A DNA stretch of 42,716 bases from Wenzhouxiangella sp. (GTDB lineage Bacteria > Pseudomonadota > Gammaproteobacteria > Xanthomonadales > Wenzhouxiangellaceae): the NCBI GenBank assembly GCA_007694885.1, contig REEW01000102.1, forward strand, positions 1 to 42,716, given 5' to 3'. The translations under genes were made by a program, and so were the position numbers. This document shows, piece after piece, positions 14,934-23,512 of the stretch. The notes under the pieces are model-generated. The model ran no database searches. It saw only the letters and a list, made by a program, of their open reading frames with translations, and was not told where the DNA came from. Position 1 is the first letter of the stretch; each line of letters starts with the position of its first letter.

Positions 14934-16217
14934 TCAGGGATGACGAAAAACCTCGCCGTCGCGCATTACGAAACGCACGTCCATCAGTACGCCGACATCT
15001 TCCAGCGGATCGCCGGCCACGGCAATCACGTCGGCCACAAAGCCGGGCTTGAGCCGGCCCAGCCGATCGGCCTGGCCGAGCAACTCGGCGGCATTCACGG
15101 TGGCCGATCGCAGCGCATCGGCCGTCGACATGCCGGCCTCGACCATGTACTGAAACTCCAAGGCATTGTCGCCGTGCGGGCAGACCCCGCAATCGGTGCC
15201 GAAGGCAACCCGGACACCGGCGGCGTGGGCTCGCTCGAAGGTTCCCTGGCTCAGGGGACCGATTTCGGCCGCCTTGGCCGCGACCACCGGCGGAAAAAAC
15301 CCTTCCACGGCAGCCATGTCGGCAACAAAGCGTCCGGCCGAAATGGTCGGTACGTACCAGGTGCCGTACTCGATCATCAGCGCGATGGTTTCATCGTCCA
15401 TGTAGGTACCGTGCTCAATGGAATGAACCCCGGCAACAATGGCGCGACGTATGCCTTCGTTGCCGTGGGCGTGGGCGGCAACGTGCATATCGTAATCGGC
15501 CGCTGTGCGGACGATTTCGGCAATCTCGGCCTCGGTGAACTGCGGGTTCTGGCCGCTCCGGGCCACGCTGAGCACCCCGCCGGTCGCGGTGATCTTGATC
15601 AGGTCCGCATCGTCCTTGTAGCGCTGGCGTACCGCCTGGCGGGCATCGTCAAGACCGTTGACCACGCCCTCGCGCGGGCCCGGGTCGCCCATCAGATCGC
15701 GCCGGAAAGCGTTGGTCGGATCGGCGTGACCGCCGGTCGTTCCCACGGCCTGGGCCGAGGTGAAAATACGAGGTCCGGGTACCTGACCGCTGCGGATGGC
15801 GTTGCGCAGGGACACCGAGGCGTTGAAGGCATCACCGAGATCGCGCAAGGTGGTAAAGCCTGCCTCCAGCGTGATGCGGGCGAAATGCGCCCCGCGCAGG
15901 GCGATGTCGGCTTCATTGAGGGTAAAACGTTGCACATAGGCCTGGGGACCGAACTCCACGCTCAGGTGCGTGTGCATGTCCATCAGTCCGGGCAGGCAGG
16001 TCAGTTCGGTCAGGTCCACCGCATCGGCGTCGGCCGGTGTGTCTTCCAGCCCGGCGTGTACCGCCTGGATCCGACCATCTGCGACCACCAGTGTGTGGGC
16101 ACCCAGCGTCCTGCCCTCATCCACGTCGACCAGGGCGCCGCAGCGCAACCAGACCTCGCCGGCCAGGGCGTGCGATACCGCCATCAGGCCCATCAACAAA
16201 ACCGCAATCATTTTCAT
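14934..16217 (-). CDS. Secreted metal-dependent amidohydrolase (imidazolonepropionase/Xaa-Pro dipeptidase-like)
   Basis: 427 residues with a signal peptide (MKMIAVLLMGLMAVSHALA), so it acts in the periplasm. It is a metal-dependent TIM-barrel hydrolase: DMHTHLS (HxH metal pair), LIKITATGG (bridging Lys), HVAAHAHG and GVHSIEHGT (metal His), and FGTDCGV (catalytic Asp). This pattern fits the amidohydrolase subgroup that includes Xaa-Arg/Lys carboxypeptidases and prolidases, which cleave peptides or N-acyl amino acids. Substrate specificity cannot be read. ATG 16217 puts the signal peptide in register; an upstream GTG at 16232 is the alternative. It is convergent with the att operon and lies after the AmpE-like gene on the same strand. 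Confidence 0.9.
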   Translation of the reverse strand: MKMIAVLLMGLMAVSHALAGEVWLRCGALVDVDEGRTLGAHTLVVADGRIQAVHAGLEDTPADADAVDLTELTCLPGLMDMHTHLSVEFGPQAYVQRFTLNEADIALRGAHFARITLEAGFTTLRDLGDAFNASVSLRNAIRSGQVPGPRIFTSAQAVGTTGGHADPTNAFRRDLMGDPGPREGVVNGLDDARQAVRQRYKDDADLIKITATGGVLSVARSGQNPQFTEAEIAEIVRTAADYDMHVAAHAHGNEGIRRAIVAGVHSIEHGTYMDDETIALMIEYGTWYVPTISAGRFVADMAAVEGFFPPVVAAKAAEIGPLSQGTFERAHAAGVRVAFGTDCGVCPHGDNALEFQYMVEAGMSTADALRSATVNAAELLGQADRLGRLKPGFVADVIAVAGDPLEDVGVLMDVRFVMRDGEVFRHP

Positions 16218-16260
16218 TTCCGAATCATCCACGCGCGAACCAATCGGGCATGGTAACCCA

Positions 16261-17073
16261 TCAGGCCAACCAGCCAGCTATCAACAGCAGGCTCAAGACC
16301 ACCAGCCAGATCAACAACATGCGCCAGACCAGCCGGTGACCCAGGGCAACGCCGTCTTCGAACCCGACGTCGGCATCGGTCAGGGCAGCGGCGACTTTGT
16401 CCAGGACAGGGCCGCGGAGCATCCACCCGTCCCGTTGCGCCCGATCCGTTTGCCAGGCTGAGCGAACCCGGTCGAAATCGCCGCCCATCGCCGCACTCAA
16501 CAGCATCAGCGCCAGCACCGGCCAGTCGAGCACGTCGCGCAGGCGCATCAGCCAGTCGGCCTGGGCCGGGCTCATCCCCGGCTCGTGCAGGGCGACGCGA
16601 GTCAGGCGGTACAGCAAGGCACCGGGGATTCCGAGCACGACAAACCAGAACAGCATGCCGAACCAGCGCGCCTGGGCGGCGCGGAAGACGGCGGCAGCAG
16701 CTTCGGCCGGGCCCGCATCGCTGCGGATTCGCATGACTCTGCGAGCCTTGAGGAAGCGCGTGCCGCTGCCGCCGGCTTTCAACGCCTGGACGTCCCGATC
16801 CAGGTCGCGCGGACCGAGCGTGTAGACGAAAACGGCCAGCGCCAGGAGGAACCAACCGAGGCGTCCCAGCAGGGTGGTGGCCAACAGGGTCAGAGCCAGC
16901 GAAGCCAGCAGGGCCACGACCAATACCGCAACCGCAACCGCCCAGGGACGCTGCCCGCTTCGCATCCGCACCAGATGCACGGGCTTTAGCAGCCAGTCGA
17001 ACTGGCGCCAGCGAACCAGCGGAAAAATCAGGTGACTGAGCAGCAGGCCCAGCACAACGATCAGTACGGTCAT
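16261..17073 (-). CDS. AmpE-like inner-membrane protein
   Basis: 270 residues with about four transmembrane helices (residues 2-20, 45-85 as two, 125-150 and the last 20). The layout matches AmpE of the CobD/CbiB-like family: a short N-terminal helix with HLIFPLVRWRQFDWLLKPV, then GPRDLDRDVQAL, and RDVLDWPVLALMLLSAAMGGDFD (AmpE has DWVPVRL at this place). AmpE accompanies AmpD in beta-lactamase regulation in enterobacteria, but its biochemical role is unclear and ampD is not adjacent here. Similarity is moderate. It lies about 43 bases upstream of the amidohydrolase gene, possibly on the same transcript. Confidence 0.7.
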   Translation of the reverse strand: MTVLIVVLGLLLSHLIFPLVRWRQFDWLLKPVHLVRMRSGQRPWAVAVAVLVVALLASLALTLLATTLLGRLGWFLLALAVFVYTLGPRDLDRDVQALKAGGSGTRFLKARRVMRIRSDAGPAEAAAAVFRAAQARWFGMLFWFVVLGIPGALLYRLTRVALHEPGMSPAQADWLMRLRDVLDWPVLALMLLSAAMGGDFDRVRSAWQTDRAQRDGWMLRGPVLDKVAAALTDADVGFEDGVALGHRLVWRMLLIWLVVLSLLLIAGWLA

Positions 17074-17169
17074 CGATCGCCGGGCCCCTGTGTCGCTGCG
17101 CGCCGGCGCACGATCGGTGCAGTCTCAGTCAGATCCAGCCTCCGGTCTGCTGGACGCGCGATCGTGACC

Positions 17170-17514
17170 TCAGGCGATTCCGAACGATGAACCGCAGCCG
17201 CAGGTCGTGGCCGCATTGGGATTGCGAATCACGAAGCGGGCACCCTGCAGGCTCTCGCTGTAGTCGACTTCGGCACCTTCCAGGTACTGGAAACTGAGCG
17301 GATCGATGACCAGGGTGACGTCGTCGCGACTCACGGCAACGTCGCCCTCTTCGACCTGTTCGTCGAAGGTGAAGCCGTACTGGAATCCCGAACAGCCGCC
17401 CCCGGTAATGTAAACCCGCAGTTTCAGCGCCGGGTTGGCTTCCTCCAGGATCAGCTCACGGACCTTGGTGGCGGCCGCCTGGGTGAAAATGATGGGTTCT
17501 GCAGCTTGGGTCAT
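17170..17514 (-). CDS. erpA: Iron-sulfur cluster insertion protein ErpA
   Basis: A 114-residue A-type carrier that delivers Fe-S clusters to apoproteins, including isoprenoid-pathway enzymes. The three cluster-binding cysteines are present: Cys41 in [11 protein letters not shown] and Cys105/Cys107 in TTCGCGSS. The DEQVEEGD and [10 protein letters not shown] segments match E. coli ErpA more closely than IscA or SufA. The length matches the family. The gene begins at ATG 17514. A likely promoter just upstream has an extended -10 (TGC-TATATT near 17557) located between this gene and the terminator at 17578-17605. Confidence 0.96.
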   Translation of the reverse strand: MTQAAEPIIFTQAAATKVRELILEEANPALKLRVYITGGGCSGFQYGFTFDEQVEEGDVAVSRDDVTLVIDPLSFQYLEGAEVDYSESLQGARFVIRNPNAATTCGCGSSFGIA

Positions 17515-17577
17515 GGCAATACGATCTACTGGTTACCGGTGCATTGGAGTGACAATATAGCATTGCTGCAGTCGAGG

Positions 17578-17605
17578 AAAAAAAAGCGGCCTGACAATGG
17601 CCGCT
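17578..17605 (-). terminator. Intrinsic terminator on the minus strand upstream of erpA
   Basis: Stem AGCGGCC / GGCCGCT (7 bp, loop of 7) followed on the minus strand by a T-run of eight. It stands about 64 bases upstream of erpA and has no protein gene before it on that strand. It therefore ends a short non-coding transcript. Confidence 0.88.
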
Positions 17606-17695
17606 CAATTTGTTTGCCCCAAACCGGATAGCATGGCGCGCTTGTTATATCAGTCAAATAGAATGTTGTATTTTCATGAATTTTTCGTAATGCGC
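17578..17695 (-). ncRNA. Candidate small RNA of about 118 nt upstream of erpA
   Basis: A near-consensus promoter on the minus strand (17702-17731) points into an AT-rich stretch that ends at a strong terminator (17578-17605), predicting a transcript of about 118 nt. It contains only a seven-codon frame (MKIQHSI), so it is probably non-coding. erpA appears to have its own promoter after the terminator, which favours a separate small RNA over an attenuated erpA leader. No known RNA family is recognised. Confidence 0.55.
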
Positions 17696-17701
17696 CCGTC
17701 C

Positions 17702-17731
17702 TTTATACATCGCCCCGGCAATCAGCGTCAA
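17702..17731 (-). promoter_or_regulatory. Sigma-70 promoter on the minus strand upstream of erpA
   Basis: TTGACG (17726-17731), an 18-base spacer, then TATAAA (17702-17707) read on the minus strand. Ten of the twelve hexamer positions match consensus. It drives the candidate small RNA and possibly erpA by read-through. Confidence 0.7.
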
Positions 17732-17789
17732 GCGCCAACGGCTTCCGGAGCCACCATCGGCAAGCAGCCCAACCACAGGAGACCGTTCC

Positions 17790-18209
17790 ATGCTCTGGCT
17801 TGAAGCTTTCCACATCGTTTTCGTCGTCACCTGGTTTGCCGGCCTGTTCTACCTGCCCCGGCTGTTCGTGTACGCGGCTGAGAACCCCGCCGGCCCGCGC
17901 TTCGACCTGCTCGCCATCATGCAGCGGCGTCTGCTGGCGATCACCCACATTGGCGGCGCCCTGGCCGTGCTGCTGGGACTTGCGCTGCTGATCAGCGAAC
18001 CGTGGCATCTGACCTCAGGCGGCTGGATGCACGCCAAACTGGTCCTGGTGGCCGGGCTGGTCGCCTACCATGTCTGGTGCTGGCGCCTGGTCGGGGTGTT
18101 TGCCCGTGGCGGCAATCAACACAGTTCGCGCTGGTATCGACTGTTCAACGAGGTCCCTGCCCTGTTTCTTGTCCTGATCGTGATCCTGGTCGTGGTCAAG
18201 CCCTTCTGA
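17790..18209 (+). CDS. hemJ: Protoporphyrinogen IX oxidase HemJ
   Basis: Oxidises protoporphyrinogen IX to protoporphyrin IX at the inner membrane in heme synthesis. 139 residues with four transmembrane helices. The family signature LEAFHIVFVVTWFAGLFYLPRLF includes the essential His8, and GGWMHAKLVLV carries the conserved Lys83. Both residues are needed for heme binding and activity in studied HemJ proteins. The length matches the family. AGGAGA stands 8 bases before ATG 17790. It is convergent with nudE. Confidence 0.95.
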   Translation: MLWLEAFHIVFVVTWFAGLFYLPRLFVYAAENPAGPRFDLLAIMQRRLLAITHIGGALAVLLGLALLISEPWHLTSGGWMHAKLVLVAGLVAYHVWCWRLVGVFARGGNQHSSRWYRLFNEVPALFLVLIVILVVVKPF

Positions 18210-18236
18210 CCGCCAGGGGCAGGCTGGCCGGCGAGG

Positions 18237-18806
18237 TTAGACCAGCCCGCGCGCCAGCAGATCGCGCGCCATGTACAGCGCGGCGATGCTCCTGCCCTCG
18301 CTGCAATCATCGCGCTGAACCAGCTCGGCCAGTTCATCCAGGGCCCAGGGGACGACTTCCAGTTCCTCGGGCTCGTCGCCGGGCAAGCGGGACGGATAGA
18401 GGTCGCGAGCCATCACGACCTGGGTGACGTGAGTCATGTAGCCGGGCGCCATGCTCAGCGCCCCCAGATCCAGTAAATCGCGGGCGGCAAAACCGCATTC
18501 CTCCTGCAGCTCTCGATTGGCGCCTTCCAGCGCCGACTCGCCGGGTTCCAGGCGACCCTTGGGCAGGCACAGTTCGTAGCGATGGAAACCGCAGGCGTAC
18601 TCACGCACCAGCAAGACGTGTTCCGGGTCCGGCATGGCCACGATCACGACGCCGCCGAGGCCGCGACTGATCAGGCGCTCGTAGGTGCGCCGCTCGCCGT
18701 TGGCGAACTCGAGATCGAGCTGCTCAACCTGGAACAGCTTGGCCGGTTTCCGCTCACGGCGGGCGTGAACAATCGGCAGCGGGCGGGGGCTGCGGTCAGG
18801 AGGCAT
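18237..18806 (-). CDS. nudE: Nudix hydrolase NudE (ADP-sugar/NADH pyrophosphatase type)
   Basis: 189 residues. The Nudix box is GRLEPGESALEGANRELQEE with CGF following, giving the full GX5EX7REUXEEXGU pattern. N-terminal text LFQVEQLDLEFANGERRTYERL and the later MAPGYMTHVTQVVMARDLYPSRLPGDEPEEL match E. coli NudE, which hydrolyses ADP-ribose, Ap3A and NADH. The start at ATG 18806 overlaps the end of the phosphatase gene by 11 bases and lacks a good ribosome site, so translation is probably coupled. The same phosphatase-nudE order is common in pseudomonads, where the partner is cysQ. Confidence 0.92.
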   Translation of the reverse strand: MPPDRSPRPLPIVHARRERKPAKLFQVEQLDLEFANGERRTYERLISRGLGGVVIVAMPDPEHVLLVREYACGFHRYELCLPKGRLEPGESALEGANRELQEECGFAARDLLDLGALSMAPGYMTHVTQVVMARDLYPSRLPGDEPEELEVVPWALDELAELVQRDDCSEGRSIAALYMARDLLARGLV

Positions 18807-19587
18807 GGAACAAGGATACCAATTGCCCGTGGAGCGCAGGCGTCGCCGCCAGAATCGAACGCGTTTCCAGCCCGACCGGCTGGCCGCCGAGATCGGTGAT
18901 GACCGCACCAGCCTCGCGGCAAATCACCGTCAGTGCGGCGATATCGAGGATGTTCACGTCGCTTTCGATGACGATGTCCTGGGCACCGTCGGCGAGACGA
19001 TGGTAGGAATAGAAATCGCCGTATCCGCGCGATCGGGCGGCCCGGCCGACGAGTTGCCCGACGACACTCCAGTCTTCGCGGCCGGCCAGGCTTCTGAGGT
19101 TGCCGAACGAAATATCGGCTTGTTCCAGCAACGCCACCGCGCTGACCGCGGCCGGGCGGTCGTTGATCCAGGCACCCCCACCCCGAACCGCCCAGGCCGT
19201 TTCCGCAAACGCCGGGGCCGACGAAACCCCGAGCTGGAGCTCGCCATCGACCATGAGGGCAATCTGGGCCGACCAGAACGGCAGGCCGCGAATGAAACTG
19301 CGGGTGCCGTCGATGGGATCGACCAGCCACAGGCAGCGACCGTCGCCGTCCTGGCCGTACTCCTCGCCGTACACGGCGTGGTCCGGAAATGCCGCCAGCA
19401 GGATGCGCCGGATTTCGCGCTCGCAGGCACGATCGGCCGCAGTCACCGGGCTGGCGTCGGCCTTTTGTTCAACGGCCAGGTCGGCGGATCGAAAATGTTT
19501 CAGGGCGATGCGGTCGGCCGCGGCCGCGGCCGCGCGTGCCACACTCAGTGCTCGATCCAGGTCGAGCGGCGGGTTGCCAGGCATCAT
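18796..19587 (-). CDS. Inositol monophosphatase-family phosphatase (HisN-like histidinol-phosphatase or CysQ)
   Basis: 263 residues of the Li-sensitive, Mg-dependent phosphatase family. Metal and phosphate motifs are EEYG, WLVDPIDGTRSFI and ESDVNILDIAALTVICREAGA. The sequences SRGYGDFYSYHRLADGAQDIVIES and LPFWSAQIALMVDGEL look more like HisN-type histidinol-phosphatase than CysQ, which usually has VDPLDGTKEF. The nudE neighbourhood favours CysQ (3'-phosphoadenosine 5'-phosphate removal). I leave the substrate open. It begins with two ATG codons at 19587/19584 and lies 43 bases after gspN on the same strand, so it may share the secretion operon transcript. Confidence 0.88.
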   Translation of the reverse strand: MMPGNPPLDLDRALSVARAAAAAADRIALKHFRSADLAVEQKADASPVTAADRACEREIRRILLAAFPDHAVYGEEYGQDGDGRCLWLVDPIDGTRSFIRGLPFWSAQIALMVDGELQLGVSSAPAFAETAWAVRGGGAWINDRPAAVSAVALLEQADISFGNLRSLAGREDWSVVGQLVGRAARSRGYGDFYSYHRLADGAQDIVIESDVNILDIAALTVICREAGAVITDLGGQPVGLETRSILAATPALHGQLVSLFHAS

Positions 19588-19630
19588 GGCTTCGTTTCAT
19601 TCAGGGGCCAGGGCGACCATTATCTCTCGA

Positions 19631-20341
19631 TCACAGACCGCTGCGACCGCTGAGGCGCAAACGCACCTGCCCATCGGGCTGAACTTCGCCGAGATCGCGC
19701 AGGGCGCGCTGGAGATCAGGCCGCTCGCGGTCAGCCCTGAGCCACAGATCCACCTGGTAGCGCTGCGCACCGACATCGATCCGGCCACGAACCTGGATTG
19801 GCGCCGACTGCAGCGACCGGATATCGAGCACCAGGGCATCTGTTCCGGGAGCGATCAGCAGCTCGATGTCGCCCAGCGATTCCTGGATCGCTCCGACCAG
19901 CCCGGCCTGGCGCCAGACCGCGCGCCCCATCGCCTGCGGCACCTGGCCCGGCGACAGCTCGACCTCGTCCAGGTCCAGTTCCAGAATGCCCACCGGCCGG
20001 GCCACGATCAGCCAGTCCGAAAGATCGAGCCGATCCAGGGCCAGCCAGCCGCGCACTGCCGGCAGGTCCAGCCCGCGCCCGGGACGCCAGCGTCCTTGCA
20101 GATCGGTGGCGCCATCCAGCGCTTGCCAGCGCCATTCCCGGCCGCTTTGCCAGCCCCAGCGCACGTCCAGAGGCTGCTGTCCGGGCTGGCGCCAGCGCGC
20201 GCTGCCGCTCCACACGGTGCCCTGAACCTGCCCCAGCCCGTCGGGCAGGTCGAGAAAGGGAACCAGCACGCGGGCCGGCAGGCTCAGCCCGGCAATCAGC
20301 AAAACGGCCAGCAACGCCAGCCCGGCGAGTCTAGCCCTCAC
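19631..20341 (-). CDS. gspN: Type II secretion system protein GspN
   Basis: 236 residues. An N-terminal transmembrane anchor (residues 3-22, LAGLALLAVLLIAGLSL) is followed by a periplasmic beta-rich domain (LPDGLGQVQGTVWSGSARW, typical of GspN/XpsN-like proteins). The start is GTG 20341, which overlaps gspM by 11 bases; longer frames upstream belong to another reading frame of gspM. GspN is an accessory inner-membrane component found in some type II secretion systems, including those of Xanthomonas, at the end of the operon as here. Confidence 0.85.
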   Translation of the reverse strand: MRARLAGLALLAVLLIAGLSLPARVLVPFLDLPDGLGQVQGTVWSGSARWRQPGQQPLDVRWGWQSGREWRWQALDGATDLQGRWRPGRGLDLPAVRGWLALDRLDLSDWLIVARPVGILELDLDEVELSPGQVPQAMGRAVWRQAGLVGAIQESLGDIELLIAPGTDALVLDIRSLQSAPIQVRGRIDVGAQRYQVDLWLRADRERPDLQRALRDLGEVQPDGQVRLRLSGRSGL

Positions 20342-20816
20342 TGGCCAGAGTGACCCGGACGTTGACCAGCCCGGAACTGCGGCCGCGGTCAACGTCGAGC
20401 TGATCGACGACCACGGGATGACCGACGGCAAGCTGCTCCAGCCAGCCCATGGTGGCCAGAAATTCAGCGCCCTCCAGCCAGACCCGCACCCGATCGTCAC
20501 CGGCCGGCTCGATCCGGGACAGGGCCCCGGCCAGGCCGGCGGCGCGTGCCGTTTCATCGGCCAGGCCCAGCAACGAGCGACCACCGCGATCGCGACCGCG
20601 ATCGCCGCGCCGGCGCAGCTCCGCTGCCACCGGCGCAACCGCGTCCAGCCAGTCGAGCAGCGCCTGCTGGCCGGCCACGCGCTCGCGTTCTGCGGCGCGG
20701 GACTCGGCCAGCGGCTCCCACACCCCGACAAACAGCGCGGCCGCGACCAGCACCAGCCCGGCAAGCACGATCAGGACACGCTGACGCGCATTGAGCTGCT
20801 CCCAGAACGTACTCAT
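20331..20816 (-). CDS. gspM: Type II secretion system protein GspM
   Basis: 161 residues: a short cytoplasmic segment (MSTFWEQLNARQR), one transmembrane helix (about 15-32) and a periplasmic ferredoxin-like domain. The arrangement WEQLNARQRVLIVLAGLVLV then WEPLAESRAAERERVA is typical of GspM. It binds GspL in the inner-membrane platform. It overlaps gspL by four bases and gspN by eleven. Confidence 0.9.
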   Translation of the reverse strand: MSTFWEQLNARQRVLIVLAGLVLVAAALFVGVWEPLAESRAAERERVAGQQALLDWLDAVAPVAAELRRRGDRGRDRGGRSLLGLADETARAAGLAGALSRIEPAGDDRVRVWLEGAEFLATMGWLEQLAVGHPVVVDQLDVDRGRSSGLVNVRVTLASEG

Positions 20817-21979
20817 CGGCTCACCTGGCGAATCCTGATCCGGCCGCTGGCGCCTTCGGCGTCGAGACTGGCCGACTGCACCGCAGCGTCCAGATCAAGC
20901 GCCCGCAGCCTTTGTTCCAGATCGTCCAGGGCAGCCACGTCCGGCGCGCGCAGGCGCAGATCCAGCTGCCCATCGCGAAATCCCATGCCGTCGACCGTCA
21001 ACGCCGACTGGCCCGAAACAACCGGTGCGGTTCGATAGACCAGGTCCAGCAGCCCGGCCGACTCACCGAAACGCAACCGGGTCAGCTCGCGCTCGGCCAG
21101 CTCGCGGTGGCGGCCGGCCGGCGTCACGCCCGGAAAAATCTGGCCGAATCGCTGATCAATGGCCGCCTGCAGGCTGACCGCCTCGGAGCGCAGCAGTTGC
21201 CGCTCAAGCACAGCGATGCCGAGGGCCAGGGTCAGCACAACCACCGCCAACCCGCCGGCCCAGCGCCAGTGGCGACCGGCCGTGCGCGCCGAACTCGGTG
21301 TCCACGGGCCGCTGAGCAGATTGATCGGCGCCGCGAGCGCCTGCGGCGCCAGGCTGGCCAACAAATCATCGCCGGCCAGGCGCAGCGCAGCGCGATCGAT
21401 CGCATCCGGCACCTCGCCCCCGTACCAGATCCGCTCGACCCCGGGCCCGGCAACCGCGTCAAGAAAATCGCCGATCAGCTCGGCGTCGAAACTGCCGAAC
21501 TGCCAGCGCCCCCAGCGCAGCAGAACGCGGTCACCGGCAGCGGCCAGGCTGACCTGTCCTTCCTCCCAGGGCAGACAGAGCGCATCCGGGCAGACCAGCT
21601 CCACCGGCTGATCTTCCATTGGCGCCATGAGCCGGGCCATTTCGTCGTTGGCAATCACGACGCTCTCGACTCGACCCTCCGGATCGCGCCCGGCAGCGAC
21701 CACGTGTTCTTCCTCGGCCGAACCGGCCAGGTGTTCCTCGGCCGCCCAGCGCAGGGCCTGGTCCAGACGTGCCGCCGAAAGCGACGGCAGATCCAGGCTC
21801 AAGCCGGTGCAACGGCCGGCATCCTGGAGCAGCAGCTGGGGCACTTCAGCGGGCCAGTCCGGGTTTGCCGGGTCGCTTCGTCCGCGCTCGGCCACCTGGC
21901 CCCTGGCGTCGATGACGGCCCACGGCCAGCGTTCGCCGACGGCATGGATAAGCAGTTTGTGCTGACTGGACCGGGCCAT
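20813..21979 (-). CDS. gspL: Type II secretion system protein GspL
   Basis: 388 residues. Residues 1-235 form the cytoplasmic actin-like domain that recruits the ATPase GspE. One transmembrane helix lies at about 239-260 (GGLAVVVLTLALGIAVL), and the C-terminal periplasmic part is the ferredoxin-like GspL domain. It starts at ATG 21979, 28 bases after gspK. It couples ATP hydrolysis by GspE (encoded elsewhere) to pseudopilus growth. Confidence 0.92.
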   Translation of the reverse strand: MARSSQHKLLIHAVGERWPWAVIDARGQVAERGRSDPANPDWPAEVPQLLLQDAGRCTGLSLDLPSLSAARLDQALRWAAEEHLAGSAEEEHVVAAGRDPEGRVESVVIANDEMARLMAPMEDQPVELVCPDALCLPWEEGQVSLAAAGDRVLLRWGRWQFGSFDAELIGDFLDAVAGPGVERIWYGGEVPDAIDRAALRLAGDDLLASLAPQALAAPINLLSGPWTPSSARTAGRHWRWAGGLAVVVLTLALGIAVLERQLLRSEAVSLQAAIDQRFGQIFPGVTPAGRHRELAERELTRLRFGESAGLLDLVYRTAPVVSGQSALTVDGMGFRDGQLDLRLRAPDVAALDDLEQRLRALDLDAAVQSASLDAEGASGRIRIRQVSR

Positions 21980-22007
21980 CTGTGGAGCTTCCTTGCAAAA
22001 ACGTCGG

Positions 22008-22934
22008 TCAGGGCAGACCCTGACTCAGGTAGCGGAAATCATACCCCGAGCCACCTTGATGAATCAGGCGATGGTAGTCGCGCTCGATACCGTCGAGTAC
22101 CACCCGGGCCTGGGCCATGAACCAGCGGCTGGTCACGCCCAGGTAGACCTGTTGTTCCGGCGTCAGTCGTCCGGCCATGAGCGGATGCGCCGCCAACTGG
22201 GCTGTCTCGGTAAAGGGTCCATCGGCCAGCACTCGCCTGGCCTGCTCGATGTCCAGGCCGTCGACCAAAGACCCCAGCACTTCCGGGCTGGTGCTGTTGA
22301 CGTTCACGCTCAGGCGTGTTTCCGGCAGTGCCGTGACGTGCGGCAGCAGGCGTTGGTACACCTCGGCATCGACACTGCGCACCCAGCGCAGTTCACTGAC
22401 ATGGGACAGCGGCAGGCCGGGTACGCGATACGGGGGCGTTTGCGAACCGTACCATCCGTCGCCGACCCGACCCGGCCGGGCCGCACCGGCATCGGGGCCG
22501 GTCAGCCATTCGGCCAGTTCAGCAGCCACCGATCGCGGCAGGGCCAGGTGTTCAAGCAAACGCACCAGGCTGGCTTCGGCGCCAGCGGCCACGACCCGAT
22601 CCGGACTGGCCAGGGCGTTGAGATTGAAGCGCCCCTGCTGGTCGAGCAACCGGCCCTGCACGTAGCCGCCCGGAACCTCGAACGGTTCGGTCCAGCTTCC
22701 GGTCAGCGTGGCCGGATCCAGGCCTTCGGCCAGGGCCCGGCCCAGCAGGCGCTCGACCAGCGTCTCCATGCCCAGGGCATACTGCCAGGACCGCTCGCCG
22801 GCCAGGAAGGCCTCGGTGCGGGCCAGGTCGCGCTGGGCCCGTTCAATCAATCCAATCGCCAGGACGGTCGCCAGGGCCACTGCGATCACCGCGATCAGGA
22901 GGGCACTTCCGCGTTGATCCTGAGCCGCTCGCAT
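22008..22934 (-). CDS. gspK: Type II secretion minor pseudopilin GspK
   Basis: 308 residues. An N-terminal prepilin-like segment (QRGSALLIAVIAVALATVLAIG) has the cleavage Gly before SALLIA. The long globular domain contains the GspK-typical LLDQQGRFNLNAL (metal-binding region) and LSVNVNSTSPEVLGSL. GspK lacks the usual Glu at +5 of mature pseudopilins, as here, and caps the pseudopilus tip. ATG 22934 shares one base with the gspJ stop. Confidence 0.93.
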   Translation of the reverse strand: MRAAQDQRGSALLIAVIAVALATVLAIGLIERAQRDLARTEAFLAGERSWQYALGMETLVERLLGRALAEGLDPATLTGSWTEPFEVPGGYVQGRLLDQQGRFNLNALASPDRVVAAGAEASLVRLLEHLALPRSVAAELAEWLTGPDAGAARPGRVGDGWYGSQTPPYRVPGLPLSHVSELRWVRSVDAEVYQRLLPHVTALPETRLSVNVNSTSPEVLGSLVDGLDIEQARRVLADGPFTETAQLAAHPLMAGRLTPEQQVYLGVTSRWFMAQARVVLDGIERDYHRLIHQGGSGYDFRYLSQGLP

Positions 22935-23512
22935 CACGGCAGCACGATGATCCGCTCAACCAGACCGAATCCGTCCGTTTCCAGCCGATAGCGCACCGCA
23001 CGCGGCAGTTCGGCGGAAGCGCCGTTTTCCGGCCACTGCTCCAGCCAGCGCCCATCGGCGCTGTAATAGTTGAACTCCAGGAGTTGCAGCCCGGCAAGGA
23101 CTTCCTCGTTAAACGCGGGAGTGGCCGGCGTGCGGTCGGTGACCGGCCAGGACGTGCGGACCAGCTGATCGCTTTGTGCCGACCATGCGAAACGCTGCAG
23201 CTGACTGCGCCGATGCTGCTGGGGATTGGCCCAGCCGGCCCGGGTTCCTTCCAGCCCCCCGCCCTGGCCGGCCAGCGCCGGCATCAACTGCCCGTCCGGA
23301 CCTCGCGCCGGTCGCGCTGCCAGCTGGCGCAGGTCCGTTTCCAGCCGGACCAGGCCGCGCTGCAGTTCGGCCAGTTCGACACTGCGCTCGCGATGAACAA
23401 ACGCGGCCTGGCTGAGCGTATTCAGGGCCGCGTACACGCTGCCGGCCAGGATCGCGAACACGGTGACCGCGATCAGGACCTCGACCAGGGTGTAGCCGCG
23501 CTGGCGCCTCAT
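22934..23512 (-). CDS. gspJ: Type II secretion minor pseudopilin GspJ
   Basis: 192 residues. The prepilin site is RRQRG before YTLVEVLIAVTVFAI, with Glu at +5 of the mature protein. The C-terminal portion (QLLEFNYYSADGRWLEQWP, PRAVRYRLETDGFG) is typical of GspJ. It forms the tip complex with GspI and GspK. It overlaps gspI by four bases. Confidence 0.93.
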   Translation of the reverse strand: MRRQRGYTLVEVLIAVTVFAILAGSVYAALNTLSQAAFVHRERSVELAELQRGLVRLETDLRQLAARPARGPDGQLMPALAGQGGGLEGTRAGWANPQQHRRSQLQRFAWSAQSDQLVRTSWPVTDRTPATPAFNEEVLAGLQLLEFNYYSADGRWLEQWPENGASAELPRAVRYRLETDGFGLVERIIVLP

